Shown: positions 35,859-44,402 of the stretch, piece after piece
Layout of the letters: each line of letters starts with the position of its first letter
Position numbering within the stretch: the first letter of the stretch is position 1
Origin: Sedimentibacter acidaminivorans
Lineage (GTDB): Bacteria; Bacillota; Clostridia; Tissierellales; Sedimentibacteraceae
DNA: 64,000 nucleotides
Direction: 5' to 3'
NCBI RefSeq assembly: GCF_017873955.1
Contig: NZ_JAGGKS010000003.1
Coordinates: 186,001-250,000, forward strand
Position numbers and translations under genes: made by a program
Notes under the pieces: generated by a model
Seen by the model: only the letters and a program-made list of their open reading frames with translations
Database searches by the model: none
Told to the model about the DNA's origin: nothing

Positions 35859-37003
35859 TACATGACACCCCCTAGTTCTTCAAATAATTCAGATATAATT
35901 TTAATTTTAAAATCATCTAAATCATCGTTATTTTGTAATGTATAGAATTCCTTAAAAAGTTCACAGTGAGATTTCAAATTAATATTTTCAGGAACTTGAT
36001 TAATTCCTAATGCTCTTGATTGTTTGTTATCAAAATCAAGTCGCATAACATTAGGATATACCATACGCAATTTTCCAATAGCATCCATAATATCATCTTC
36101 ATCTGTTAAAGTAATATGAATATAGTCATCTAAGTTAGTTCCTTTATAATTTTCAGGATTCACTAATTCATTAATAGGTCCTTTTATTTCTCTCATATCC
36201 CTTAATGGAATAAGAGGAATTTTTTCTGTTTTTATATTTTCCTTTTTATCAAAATCAATAACGGTTATTGATTTATTTTGTCTAGACTCAGAAAATGAAT
36301 ATTTAAGCGGTGATCCTGCGTAACGTATGGTATCTCTACCAATTTTTTGTGGACCATGAAGATGTCCCAAAGCAACATAATCAAAACAGTCAAATACAGA
36401 AGCATCCACCATATCAAGACCCCCTACAGAAATATTTTCCGAATCACATCTGTCAGGCTCTATTCCAGAATTAGTTACAAATTGATGTGCCACTAATATA
36501 TTTCTTTTTGTTATATCTATATGACTATTTTCTATTACAGTTTTAATGGCATCCTCATAGCTTTCTATTTCAGAATCAGGATAAAATCTTCGTACATTAG
36601 CGGGCTTAATAAATGGAAGCATATAAAGATTTATTTCTCCTATACTATCTTTCAATACAATAGGATCAATCCTACCACCAAAAACTTTTGACATATATAT
36701 ACCTTGTCCCTCCATAATGCGTGAGCCAAATGCTATCCTTTCAGCCGAATCATGATTCCCACTTATCACAAAGCATTTTAAATTTCGTTTAGCAATCTCT
36801 GTTAAAAATTCATCAAATAATTCAACAGCCTCAGCTGACGGCATTGATTTGTCATATATATCACCAGCAATTAATATAACATTAGGCTCAATGTTGTCAG
36901 CTATTTTTATTATTTCATTTAATATATATTTTTGGTCCTCTAGCATATTAAATTCATTAACCCTTTTCCCAATATGCAAATCAGACAAATGCATAAATTT
37001 CAT
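35858..37003 (-). CDS. sbcD: Exonuclease subunit SbcD
   Basis: SbcD is the Mn-dependent nuclease partner of SbcC. The 381 residues start MKFMHLSDLHIGKRV, a phosphoesterase metal motif, followed by LIAGDIYDKSMPSAEAV, VISGNHDSAERI and ALGHLHGPQ, the remaining metal ligands. GGGAGG precedes the ATG. It overlaps sbcC by one base. Confidence 0.96.
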   Translation of the reverse strand: MKFMHLSDLHIGKRVNEFNMLEDQKYILNEIIKIADNIEPNVILIAGDIYDKSMPSAEAVELFDEFLTEIAKRNLKCFVISGNHDSAERIAFGSRIMEGQGIYMSKVFGGRIDPIVLKDSIGEINLYMLPFIKPANVRRFYPDSEIESYEDAIKTVIENSHIDITKRNILVAHQFVTNSGIEPDRCDSENISVGGLDMVDASVFDCFDYVALGHLHGPQKIGRDTIRYAGSPLKYSFSESRQNKSITVIDFDKKENIKTEKIPLIPLRDMREIKGPINELVNPENYKGTNLDDYIHITLTDEDDIMDAIGKLRMVYPNVMRLDFDNKQSRALGINQVPENINLKSHCELFKEFYTLQNNDDLDDFKIKIISELFEELGGVM

Positions 37004-37065
37004 CGAAACCTCCCGTATTTTTCATCAAAATCCCTTACTATTTTTTATATAAAATAGTAATACAC

Positions 37066-37530
37066 TTAACGAATAAATAGTTCATCCAAAGTTACTTGTA
37101 GTGCATCTGCTAACTTAATTGCTGTTTGAACTAGTGCTTTTTTAAAATCTCGTTCACCACTTTCATATTTTTGTATCATACGAATATTTACACCACTTAG
37201 TTCAGAAAGTTTAGATTGAGAATATCCTTTTTGATTTCTAATTTTAGCAAGATTATTACGCTTTTCTAGTTCCTCAAGTTCCATTTCCTTAAATATTATT
37301 CTTGGAAATAAATACTTGGCAGAAGAATTTATTTCATTTCCTGTTAAGTTGCCTTTTAATACTTTATAATTAGGATTTAACTCGATAAATCCATCTATAA
37401 TCTCTTGTATTTCAGCAATGAGGATGTCTTTATAACCAAGTTCAATTGCTGTTTCATAAAGTTCAAATTCTTTTGAATGTTTTGCTTTTTCTGTTAATTT
37501 ATTTATAATGTTAGTTTTCCAAGTTTGCAT
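37066..37530 (-). CDS. Helix-turn-helix protein with an uncharacterised N-terminal domain
   Basis: The C-terminal part of this 154-residue protein (from about residue 91) is an XRE-type helix-turn-helix: NLAKIRNQKGYSQSKLSELS and NIRMIQKYESGERD. The first 80 residues are helical and charged, and I do not recognise them. It starts 24 bp after the stop of the EamA transporter, with AGGAGA upstream, so the two may be co-transcribed. A perfect 10-bp AT-rich inverted repeat lies at 37035-37060, just after its stop. Confidence 0.72.
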   Translation of the reverse strand: MQTWKTNIINKLTEKAKHSKEFELYETAIELGYKDILIAEIQEIIDGFIELNPNYKVLKGNLTGNEINSSAKYLFPRIIFKEMELEELEKRNNLAKIRNQKGYSQSKLSELSGVNIRMIQKYESGERDFKKALVQTAIKLADALQVTLDELFIR

Positions 37531-37554
37531 TTATGTCTCCTAAAATTTATGATA

Positions 37555-38466
37555 TTACATCTTTCGAACTAAATATTTTGGTTTTTTAAATTTTATTTTA
37601 TTAAAGTCAATTTCCATTATGAAAATACTTGTTATCATTATTATTGCACCAACATATGATTGTGCCGTCAAAATCTCATGAGCAAATACAAATGCAACAA
37701 CTCCAGCAAATACAGTTTCCAAAGAAAAAATAACACCTACATGAGAAGCAGTTGTATATTGTTGTGCAACAGCCTGAACAATAAAGGCCATACCTGTACA
37801 AAAAACTGCCAAAAATAACACTGAACCCACTATCTTTGGTTCAGTTGGAACACGTGGTGCTTCAAATATAAAGGATAAAATCAAATTAAGGATACCTGTC
37901 ACACCTAATTGAAATACTCCAACCTGAAATGGATTTACTTCTTCGTGTGACACTGCTTTTTCAGTTAAAAGTAAATCTACTGCATAAGCAATAGCACCCA
38001 TTATAGATAGGATATCTCCTTTTAAATTTTTATAATTAATCGAAAAATTATCTTTCAATGTCAAAAGACTTATTCCAATAAAACTCATTGTAATAACTAA
38101 AATTAATTTTTTATTAGGTGCTTTTTTATATACTATGCACGATATAATAGGCGTAAATACCACTGTTAATCCACATAGAAATCCAGCATTTGATAAAGTT
38201 GTATATTTTACTCCAAAAGTAGCACCTACAAAAACAAAAACTAATAAAGTTCCCAACAAAGCGCTATATTTTAATGTCATTTTTGATACATTTTTAAGTT
38301 TAGGATAAGCAAGAATTACTGCAACAACAAATGCTATTAAGAATCTATACGTATTTAAAGTAAATGGTCCCATAGATTCTAAACTTATTGCAATCATATA
38401 ATAGGATCCACCCCAACCCAATGTTACCAATATTAACATAAAATCAGCCTTTAATTGTTTTGTCAT
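37555..38466 (-). CDS. EamA/DMT family transporter
   Basis: A 303-residue drug/metabolite transporter-superfamily protein with ten hydrophobic helices in two EamA repeats. The N-terminus LILVTLGWGGSYYMIAISLE and the second repeat's VGVIFSLETVFAGVVAFVFA are typical. These proteins export amino acids or other metabolites; the substrate is not predictable. GAGGTG precedes the ATG. The next gene downstream is an HTH protein. Confidence 0.87.
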   Translation of the reverse strand: MTKQLKADFMLILVTLGWGGSYYMIAISLESMGPFTLNTYRFLIAFVVAVILAYPKLKNVSKMTLKYSALLGTLLVFVFVGATFGVKYTTLSNAGFLCGLTVVFTPIISCIVYKKAPNKKLILVITMSFIGISLLTLKDNFSINYKNLKGDILSIMGAIAYAVDLLLTEKAVSHEEVNPFQVGVFQLGVTGILNLILSFIFEAPRVPTEPKIVGSVLFLAVFCTGMAFIVQAVAQQYTTASHVGVIFSLETVFAGVVAFVFAHEILTAQSYVGAIIMITSIFIMEIDFNKIKFKKPKYLVRKM

Positions 38467-38525
38467 TTTACACCTCTATAATTACTAATATTTTATACCA
38501 TTGAATTATAAATTAAATATCAACT

Positions 38526-38555
38526 ACTATAAAAAATAAATATATTTTTTATAGT
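38526..38555 (-). terminator. AT-only hairpin after the YciI-like gene
   Basis: ACTATAAAAAATA and its exact complement form a 13-bp stem with a 4-base loop, 22 bp past the YciI-like stop. Its lack of GC makes it a weak terminator candidate. Confidence 0.4.
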
Positions 38556-38576
38556 TCAAGTAAGTTGCCATTTCTA

Positions 38577-38876
38577 CTAAGGTTTCATAAACATTGGAGC
38601 CACACGACAAGGTTTTATATCTATCTTATGCCATACCTTGCCAACCACATAAGGTTCAACCTTTAGCCAATTATCAAGTTCTTTTCTTGATGGATATTCC
38701 ACTATCATTACTGAGCCTATCATTTTACCATCCTCGTCTAACATAGCTGCTCCATAAAGATGTTCCCCTGATTTAAATCTTCTTTCTACAGAATTCAAAT
38801 GCTCTTCTCTTGCCATTAACCTTCTATCCATTGCCTGTTCATCATTATTGTCATATGCTGAAATTATATATTGCAT
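38577..38876 (-). CDS. YciI-like protein
   Basis: A 99-residue protein of the YciI family (ferredoxin-like fold): an N-terminal MQYIISAYD strand, HLYGAAMLDEDGKMIGSVMIVEYPSR in the middle, then LDNWLKVEPYVVGKVWHKIDIKPC. The family includes the dechlorinase TftG and the muconolactone-isomerase-like group, but most members have no known role. The gene is preceded by AAGGAGATG and probably forms its own unit. Confidence in the family is fair; the function is unknown. Confidence 0.72.
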   Translation of the reverse strand: MQYIISAYDNNDEQAMDRRLMAREEHLNSVERRFKSGEHLYGAAMLDEDGKMIGSVMIVEYPSRKELDNWLKVEPYVVGKVWHKIDIKPCRVAPMFMKP

Positions 38877-38984
38877 TTTTTACATCTCCTTTTATATTAT
38901 ATATTTTAAATATTTATGATTATTATAATATTTTCAGCGAAATAAATTCACATCAAAAAATTTTCCACCTCAAGTCAGTTAGTG

Positions 38985-40235
38985 TTAACATGCAAGCTCA
39001 TGTAGCCTTTTTTCAACTTCCTCTTTCTCCTTTTCTGGCTGCACACGATAAGCAACATAAACATTTCCCAAAGATAACGCAGCTGCTATAAAGAACACCC
39101 ACTGACTTCCTAATTTTGCCCATACAAAGCCTCCAGCAACTCCTGCTATAATAGAGAATACATGATCTAGACTAATTCCTGTAGATAAAATTGATGTAAC
39201 CTCGTTTTTATCCAATGTTATCGAACGGACATAAATTGAATTAACCATTCCTATTTGCATAGAAAGTCTATCTAATACAAATAGCAAGTAGATCATCCAC
39301 ACTGTAAAACCCTCTTTTGGAAGTTTCCCAGATGTTATTCCCCAAACAAAAAAACCATATATAACATAGACAACAACAAATGAAATAGCATCAGCATACA
39401 TCATGTTTTTGATACCGAATTTATCCATCATTTTTCCAAGCTTATTTAGGAAGAACATAGAAATGAATCCTACTATAATATAAAGCAATGCCAAGGTATC
39501 AGCCTTTTTACCCAATAATTCTACAATAACCCAAGTGCCATATACAAAGGCAATTTGTTTCTGAACTCCTTTAAGAATTGTAACTGTATAATAATATCTA
39601 TATTGCTTTCTGAAAATAAATTTTACTTTGCCACGCCTTTCTTTTAGTGGCTTTACCCTTTTCAGCATCATAGATGCCATAATAATAGCACAAAGAAAAC
39701 ATCCCGAACCAAATAAAAATACTACTTTAATAGAAGTATTGAATGTAAAAAAACCCGTCTTGAATCCAAAAAATACTATAAGTGCTGCAATCATACTAAA
39801 TGCTGAACCCACACTAAAAATTTGCCCCATTCGGAGTCCTACTTTGTTTGGATCAGCAAGCGACATGCCAATGGAATCACGAAGTGGCATAAAAAGATGC
39901 ATCCCCATTGAATTAATGAATAGAAATACAAGCATCACACTAAAAGAAGGCGTAAAAAATCCCAGTATAGTAAGTCCTACAAATGATAGAATCTGTGCTA
40001 TCAAGGCAACTCTTATATTTCCCAAAAAACCCAACAAACTAACTACTACCATACATAGCATACCAGGCAATTCCCTTGGAAATTCTATAAATCCACGTTG
40101 AACTGCAGTAATATGATAAACTTCTTTAAAATAATTTGAATATAACGAATCACTAAAGCCATTTCCCAAAGAAACTACTGCAATTAAAATAAAAAACATC
40201 AGCATTTCTGTCTTCATTTTTAATATTTTTCTCAA
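38985..40235 (-). CDS. Major facilitator superfamily transporter
   Basis: A 416-residue membrane protein with twelve hydrophobic segments and the MFS layout. Loops such as RDSIGMSLADPNKVGLRMGQ and NKLGKMMDKFGIKNMMYADA resemble the MFS motif A regions. The substrate is unknown. The start is a TTG at 40233-40235, ten bases after GGGAG; ATG at 40215-40217 is possible. A promoter-like TTGTAT, 17 bp, TACAAT lies upstream, and a terminator at 40392 separates it from the peptidase-like gene, so it may not belong to the sigma-54 regulated unit. Confidence 0.8.
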   Translation of the reverse strand: MRKILKMKTEMLMFFILIAVVSLGNGFSDSLYSNYFKEVYHITAVQRGFIEFPRELPGMLCMVVVSLLGFLGNIRVALIAQILSFVGLTILGFFTPSFSVMLVFLFINSMGMHLFMPLRDSIGMSLADPNKVGLRMGQIFSVGSAFSMIAALIVFFGFKTGFFTFNTSIKVVFLFGSGCFLCAIIMASMMLKRVKPLKERRGKVKFIFRKQYRYYYTVTILKGVQKQIAFVYGTWVIVELLGKKADTLALLYIIVGFISMFFLNKLGKMMDKFGIKNMMYADAISFVVVYVIYGFFVWGITSGKLPKEGFTVWMIYLLFVLDRLSMQIGMVNSIYVRSITLDKNEVTSILSTGISLDHVFSIIAGVAGGFVWAKLGSQWVFFIAAALSLGNVYVAYRVQPEKEKEEVEKRLHELAC

Positions 40236-40391
40236 AATTGTTTTTCTCCCTTTGTATTATGTCTAGTAAATAAGTAAAATTGTATCATGATAAAGGTATT
40301 TATACAATATTATTTCATTTAATTTTTTATCCTTCAAGTTCAATTCTTCTACTTATGGAATGAATTCATAATTAAAATGATACATAATAAA

Positions 40392-40415
40392 AAACTCCTC
40401 AAATTTAAGGAGTTT
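40392..40415 (-). terminator. Terminator after the M19 peptidase-like gene
   Basis: AAACTCCT and AGGAGTTT form an 8-bp stem with an 8-base loop, with six consecutive A on the plus strand acting as the U-run for the minus strand. It is identical, except for one base, to the ssrA terminator at 47275-47298. Confidence 0.8.
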
Positions 40416-40439
40416 AAATGTTTTTGTTCATTCACACTA

Positions 40440-41453
40440 TTAATCTTTCCAAACTTGTGAGAATATACGTAACCAATTATCACCTAATATATCACGAACA
40501 TTTTCGTCAGAATAACCTAGTTTTAAGAGAGCCTCTGTAATTTGCGGAATTTGATATACTTCAACCTGATTTAAGTGACTACCAAAATATCCTCCATCTT
40601 CAGGATATTTTTCACGGTTTGTATCTGCTAATTTTACAAATGCATCCATATCATATACATAGTCAAGTCCTATCCCAGCATGTTTAGGTCCTACAAGCTG
40701 TACTATATGATCAATATTTTTAACATATTGTTCAACTAAATTTTTTTCATTTCCTAAAAATAGTCCAAAGCCAGTTACACCAAATACTCCTCCATTTTGA
40801 GCGACAGCTTTTATTTGATCATCCTTATAGCATCTTTGATGATTAGTTACTGCAGCCACATTACCGTGGCTTACAACTACCGGTGCTTCAGAAGCTTCAA
40901 TTGTTTCCATGGCAGTACGATATCCCGTATGAGCTACATCTACTATCATACCTACCTTATTCATCTCTTTTATTAAATTGCGGCCAAATTCGCTCAGTCC
41001 TTTGTCATCTTCTTCATGGCAACCATAGCCTACTAGATTTTTTGCATTATAAGCCATAAGCATATGTCTTATACCTCGATCATAGAAAAACTTAACCATG
41101 GATAAATTAGTTCCAATTGGAACCGTTCCTTGAAAATGAAACCCCACCGCTAACTTGTTTTCTTTTTTAGCACGTTTAATATCATCCACTTTTTTTACAA
41201 AAATTATATCCTTTGATCTGCTTAATAATAGTGCTCTTATCATAGTGACATTTTTTATAGTTTCCATAGTTTTATGAAGATCTGATGCCACAGTAATCGA
41301 AACATAATTGAACCCATTTCCTTTCATACTATCAAGTGCAGAAAACAAATTAGAAAATTTACTACCTGGCATTATTGGCAGTGTAGTATCTACAACAAAA
41401 GCCTGTTCATGTAATAATTCAGCCTGTTTTGAAATGTTCCAACTTTCATACAT
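40440..41453 (-). CDS. M19 (renal dipeptidase) family protein with altered metal site
   Basis: A 337-residue member of the M19 membrane dipeptidase family. Two histidine motifs are kept (VDVAHTGYRT and VVVSHGNVAAVTNHQR), as is GIGLDYVYD. The usual N-terminal metal motif HxD (DGHNDLP) is replaced by VVDTTLP at residues 20-26, and the bridging glutamate segment reads GFHFQGT, with Q where E is usual. It may still act on a dipeptide or cyclic imide, or not be a peptidase at all. It is 73 bp downstream of the racemase-family gene and ends at a terminator. Confidence 0.78.
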   Translation of the reverse strand: MYESWNISKQAELLHEQAFVVDTTLPIMPGSKFSNLFSALDSMKGNGFNYVSITVASDLHKTMETIKNVTMIRALLLSRSKDIIFVKKVDDIKRAKKENKLAVGFHFQGTVPIGTNLSMVKFFYDRGIRHMLMAYNAKNLVGYGCHEEDDKGLSEFGRNLIKEMNKVGMIVDVAHTGYRTAMETIEASEAPVVVSHGNVAAVTNHQRCYKDDQIKAVAQNGGVFGVTGFGLFLGNEKNLVEQYVKNIDHIVQLVGPKHAGIGLDYVYDMDAFVKLADTNREKYPEDGGYFGSHLNQVEVYQIPQITEALLKLGYSDENVRDILGDNWLRIFSQVWKD

Positions 41454-41526
41454 ATAAAACTCCTCCTATTTTAAATTACACTTACAATATTAAATCTTTA
41501 GTATGATTTCCCACATCACTAAAGCT

Positions 41527-42537
41527 TTAATTCAAAGTAATTCCTCTACATAAAGGGTCGTTATTGTTTATAATAAAATGATGATTGCCCGTTATATAAG
41601 ATTTCCCTTGTATTTCAGGTATAATAGCATCAAAGTTTCCAACTTTAACTTCTTCCACGACTTTACCTGTAAATTTAGTACCAATAATACTTTCATTGAT
41701 AAATGGCTCATTTATTTTAATTTGATTATTAAAATATTTAAGTGCCAGCATAGCACTTGTTCCAGAACCGCATGGAGATCTATCCACCTGATTGTTCCCA
41801 AATACAACACAATTTTTGTGAATTAACTTTTCACTACTATATGAATCATATATTTCAACAAGCTCAACCTTACTTAAACATCTATTATCCGGATGATAAA
41901 TATATGCCGTATCATTAATAATCTCTAATAATTTCATACCAAAAAAAATCAATTTTTGGATGCTTTCTCTTTTTACTTCAATAGATAACTCTCTAGCTGA
42001 TACTAAACAAAAAAAATTACCTCCATAAGCTATATCAACACTTACATCTTTAAGCCCAGGAAAAGGTACTTTGAAATTGCTATATAAAACAAAGGATGGT
42101 ACGTTTCTAAAAGCTACATTCTTAACAAGCCCATCTTCAACATTAGCATAGGCATAAATCAGACCGGCGGGCGTTTCCAATATTACCTCAGTAACCTTAT
42201 CTATTTTCTTTTTTATAAGTCCTAACTCTATAATAGAAGTTACAGCTCCAATTATTCCATGACCGCACATATTCAGATATCCATCTGAATGCATAAAAAA
42301 TATACCTATATCAGCCAATTTATTAACAGGTTCGCAGAAAATGGCTCCAAACATATTATCATGTCCTCTTGGCTCTAATATAAGAGCACTTCTAAAGTGA
42401 TCAAAGTTTTCAGCAAAGAATGTTTTCTTTTCTGTTATACTATTACCTTTTAAAAACGGGATGCCACCTGTAACAATTCTTAATGGCTCCCCCATAACAT
42501 GAGAATCTACAGTAAAAATATGGTTTGTTAAATTCAT
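41527..42537 (-). CDS. Proline racemase family protein
   Basis: A 336-residue proline racemase / hydroxyproline epimerase family enzyme. Both catalytic cysteines are present: C91 in MCGHG and C256 in DRSPCGSGTSA. The second cysteine argues for racemase or epimerase rather than dehydratase, which has threonine there. Whether the substrate is proline, hydroxyproline or another imino acid is not readable. ATG 42535-42537 lies five bases after GGAGG. It has a sigma-54 promoter 36-51 bp upstream and three activator-like sites beyond that. Confidence 0.9.
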   Translation of the reverse strand: MNLTNHIFTVDSHVMGEPLRIVTGGIPFLKGNSITEKKTFFAENFDHFRSALILEPRGHDNMFGAIFCEPVNKLADIGIFFMHSDGYLNMCGHGIIGAVTSIIELGLIKKKIDKVTEVILETPAGLIYAYANVEDGLVKNVAFRNVPSFVLYSNFKVPFPGLKDVSVDIAYGGNFFCLVSARELSIEVKRESIQKLIFFGMKLLEIINDTAYIYHPDNRCLSKVELVEIYDSYSSEKLIHKNCVVFGNNQVDRSPCGSGTSAMLALKYFNNQIKINEPFINESIIGTKFTGKVVEEVKVGNFDAIIPEIQGKSYITGNHHFIINNNDPLCRGITLN

Positions 42538-42572
42538 ACATGCCTCCACTATTCATAGTTATATATAATAGA

Positions 42573-42588
42573 AGCAATAACCGTGCCA
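42573..42588 (-). promoter_or_regulatory. Sigma-54 promoter of the racemase-family gene
   Basis: On the minus strand TGGCAC (42583-42588), five bases, then TTGCT (42573-42577), the -24/-12 consensus. It lies 36 bp upstream of the start codon and points into the racemase-family gene. No comparable sigma-A promoter is as strong here. Confidence 0.9.
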
Positions 42589-42674
42589 AAATACTAGATC
42601 AACGACGCAATCATTGAAAACAGTAAATTATATACATGTATTTTATATAATTAAAAACACCATATATAATAACC

Positions 42675-42749
42675 GTCTAATAATAGACAGCTGTTGTATA
42701 AAACGATCTGAATTTGCGTTTAATATTAGACATATGATTATTATTAGAC
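42675..42749. promoter_or_regulatory. Three repeated 14-bp sites, likely activator binding sites
   Basis: Three related sites occur at 42675-42688 (GTCTAATAATAGAC), 42718-42731 (GTTTAATATTAGAC) and 42736-42749 (GATTATTATTAGAC), each roughly palindromic around a TTAT or ATAT core. They lie 87-161 bp upstream of the -24 element, the distance used by bacterial enhancer-binding proteins, and directly beside the gene of such an activator. Confidence 0.75.
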
Positions 42750-42754
42750 ATTTT

Positions 42755-44182
42755 CTAATCACTAATTACTTTATTCTCCATTGAAATATTATATTTTCTA
42801 AGTTTATAATAAAGCGAAGTTCTTGGTATATTCAGTATTTTAGTAGCCTTAGTTATATTTCCTTTAGAACGCTTAAGAGCCATTAAAATAGCCTTTTTCT
42901 CTGCATTAGTTACAGCAGTATTTAAATCCGATATTCCTATATCATCAGTTATTTCCGGTTCAAAAACAGCATATTCATCATATATATATTCAGGTAGAAA
43001 TTCCAGTATAATCTTACCTGTCTTATAGCTTTTAAGCATAATAACTATGCGCTCAATAACATTCTTTAATTCTCTAATATTACCATCCCACCTGTAATTA
43101 ACAAGAATATTCATAATGTTTCCAGGTATTTCAGGAATATTTACTCCATATTGCATGCAAAAACTTTTTAAAAAATGATAAACAAATAATTCTATATCGT
43201 CTTTCCTTTCTTTTAATGAAGGGAGTTCTACAACAACAGAGCTAAGCCTATAATACAAATCTTGTCTGAACTTACCTTCTGAAACTAACTCTTTTAGATT
43301 CTTATTAGTTGCACCGATAATCCTGATATCTAATTTTATATCTGAATACCCACCTAATCTGTTAATAATGCCATCTTCTAACACCCTCAAAAACTTTGGT
43401 TGCATATCTAATGGCATATCACCTATTTCATCTAAAAACACCGTACCTTTATTAGCTGCTTCAATCTTTCCAATCTTGCCCTTTTTATCAGCACCTGTGA
43501 AAGCACCACCTTCATAACCAAACAATTCACTTTCGAATAAACTATATGGAATGGCACTGCAGTTAAAAGGAATAAAAGGCCCTTTTCTGTTGCTCTGGGT
43601 ATGTACTGATCTGGCAATAACTTCTTTGCCTGTTCCACTATCTCCCAAAATTAAAATATTAATGTTTGAGTTTGATATATTTTTACAAAGTTCAACAGTT
43701 TTCTTAAACTTCTCATTATTTCCGATAATTTTTGAAAAAGAATATTTATTATGATTAATTGAATGAATTTCTTGCTTTAATAACGTAAGATTATCAGTAG
43801 TCTTCTCTAAAAGCTTAGTAATTTTCATATAATCTGTAATATCTCTCTCTAAGCTTATACCGCCAATTAGGTTATTATTACTGTCATACAAAGGAGCAGC
43901 ACTGATAACTATATAATAATCTTTTTTGGGACTGTTGTAAACATCCTCAAAGGGATGCTGTTCTTTAATAACCTTTGGTAAAAGTGCATCAGGGAAAAAC
44001 AACCTAACATCTTTACCAGTGATTTCTTCTTTATTTATACTGTAAAATGTTTCTGCAGCTGTATTCCAATACTTTACTACACAATTATTATCTACTATGC
44101 ATAATGATTGCTTAATACTATCCAGTACAGTATTAAATAAATAAATATTCAAACCATTCAAACCATTCAATCCATCATCCAT
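42755..44182 (-). CDS. Sigma-54-dependent activator with PAS domain
   Basis: A 475-residue enhancer-binding protein. An N-terminal PAS domain (about 12-115) is followed by an AAA+ domain with Walker A GDSGTGKE (180-187), the sigma-54 contact loop GAFTGA (226-231) and Walker B GTVFLDE, then a C-terminal Fis-type helix-turn-helix (GNITKATKILNIPRTSLYYKL). The likely target is the sigma-54 promoter beyond its own stop codon. GAGG is six bases before ATG 44180-44182. The N-terminus has GLN repeated three times, from a 9-bp tandem repeat. It resembles PrdR-type proline regulators, but that homology is a guess. Confidence 0.88.
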   Translation of the reverse strand: MDDGLNGLNGLNIYLFNTVLDSIKQSLCIVDNNCVVKYWNTAAETFYSINKEEITGKDVRLFFPDALLPKVIKEQHPFEDVYNSPKKDYYIVISAAPLYDSNNNLIGGISLERDITDYMKITKLLEKTTDNLTLLKQEIHSINHNKYSFSKIIGNNEKFKKTVELCKNISNSNINILILGDSGTGKEVIARSVHTQSNRKGPFIPFNCSAIPYSLFESELFGYEGGAFTGADKKGKIGKIEAANKGTVFLDEIGDMPLDMQPKFLRVLEDGIINRLGGYSDIKLDIRIIGATNKNLKELVSEGKFRQDLYYRLSSVVVELPSLKERKDDIELFVYHFLKSFCMQYGVNIPEIPGNIMNILVNYRWDGNIRELKNVIERIVIMLKSYKTGKIILEFLPEYIYDEYAVFEPEITDDIGISDLNTAVTNAEKKAILMALKRSKGNITKATKILNIPRTSLYYKLRKYNISMENKVISD

Positions 44183-44402
44183 TTCAAACCTCACAATTTA
44201 GATATAATTACTATAAATAGCTCAAGTACACCATTAAGCTCTTAAATTTCCTTTATTGAAATAACGATTTTCCACTTCATATATACATTAACAATTTTCA
44301 TTGTATCAATTATACCATAATTTTCTAATGAATGCCATAAAATCACTTACAGTATTTTTTATACTCCTTTCAATATTGATCATTTATACACATTTACACT
44401 CA

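Noticed and set aside
42660-42750. Second sigma-54 or sigma-A promoter in the activator-racemase gap
   Set aside because: Apart from the -24/-12 element at 42573-42588 the sequence shows only the repeated 14-bp sites.
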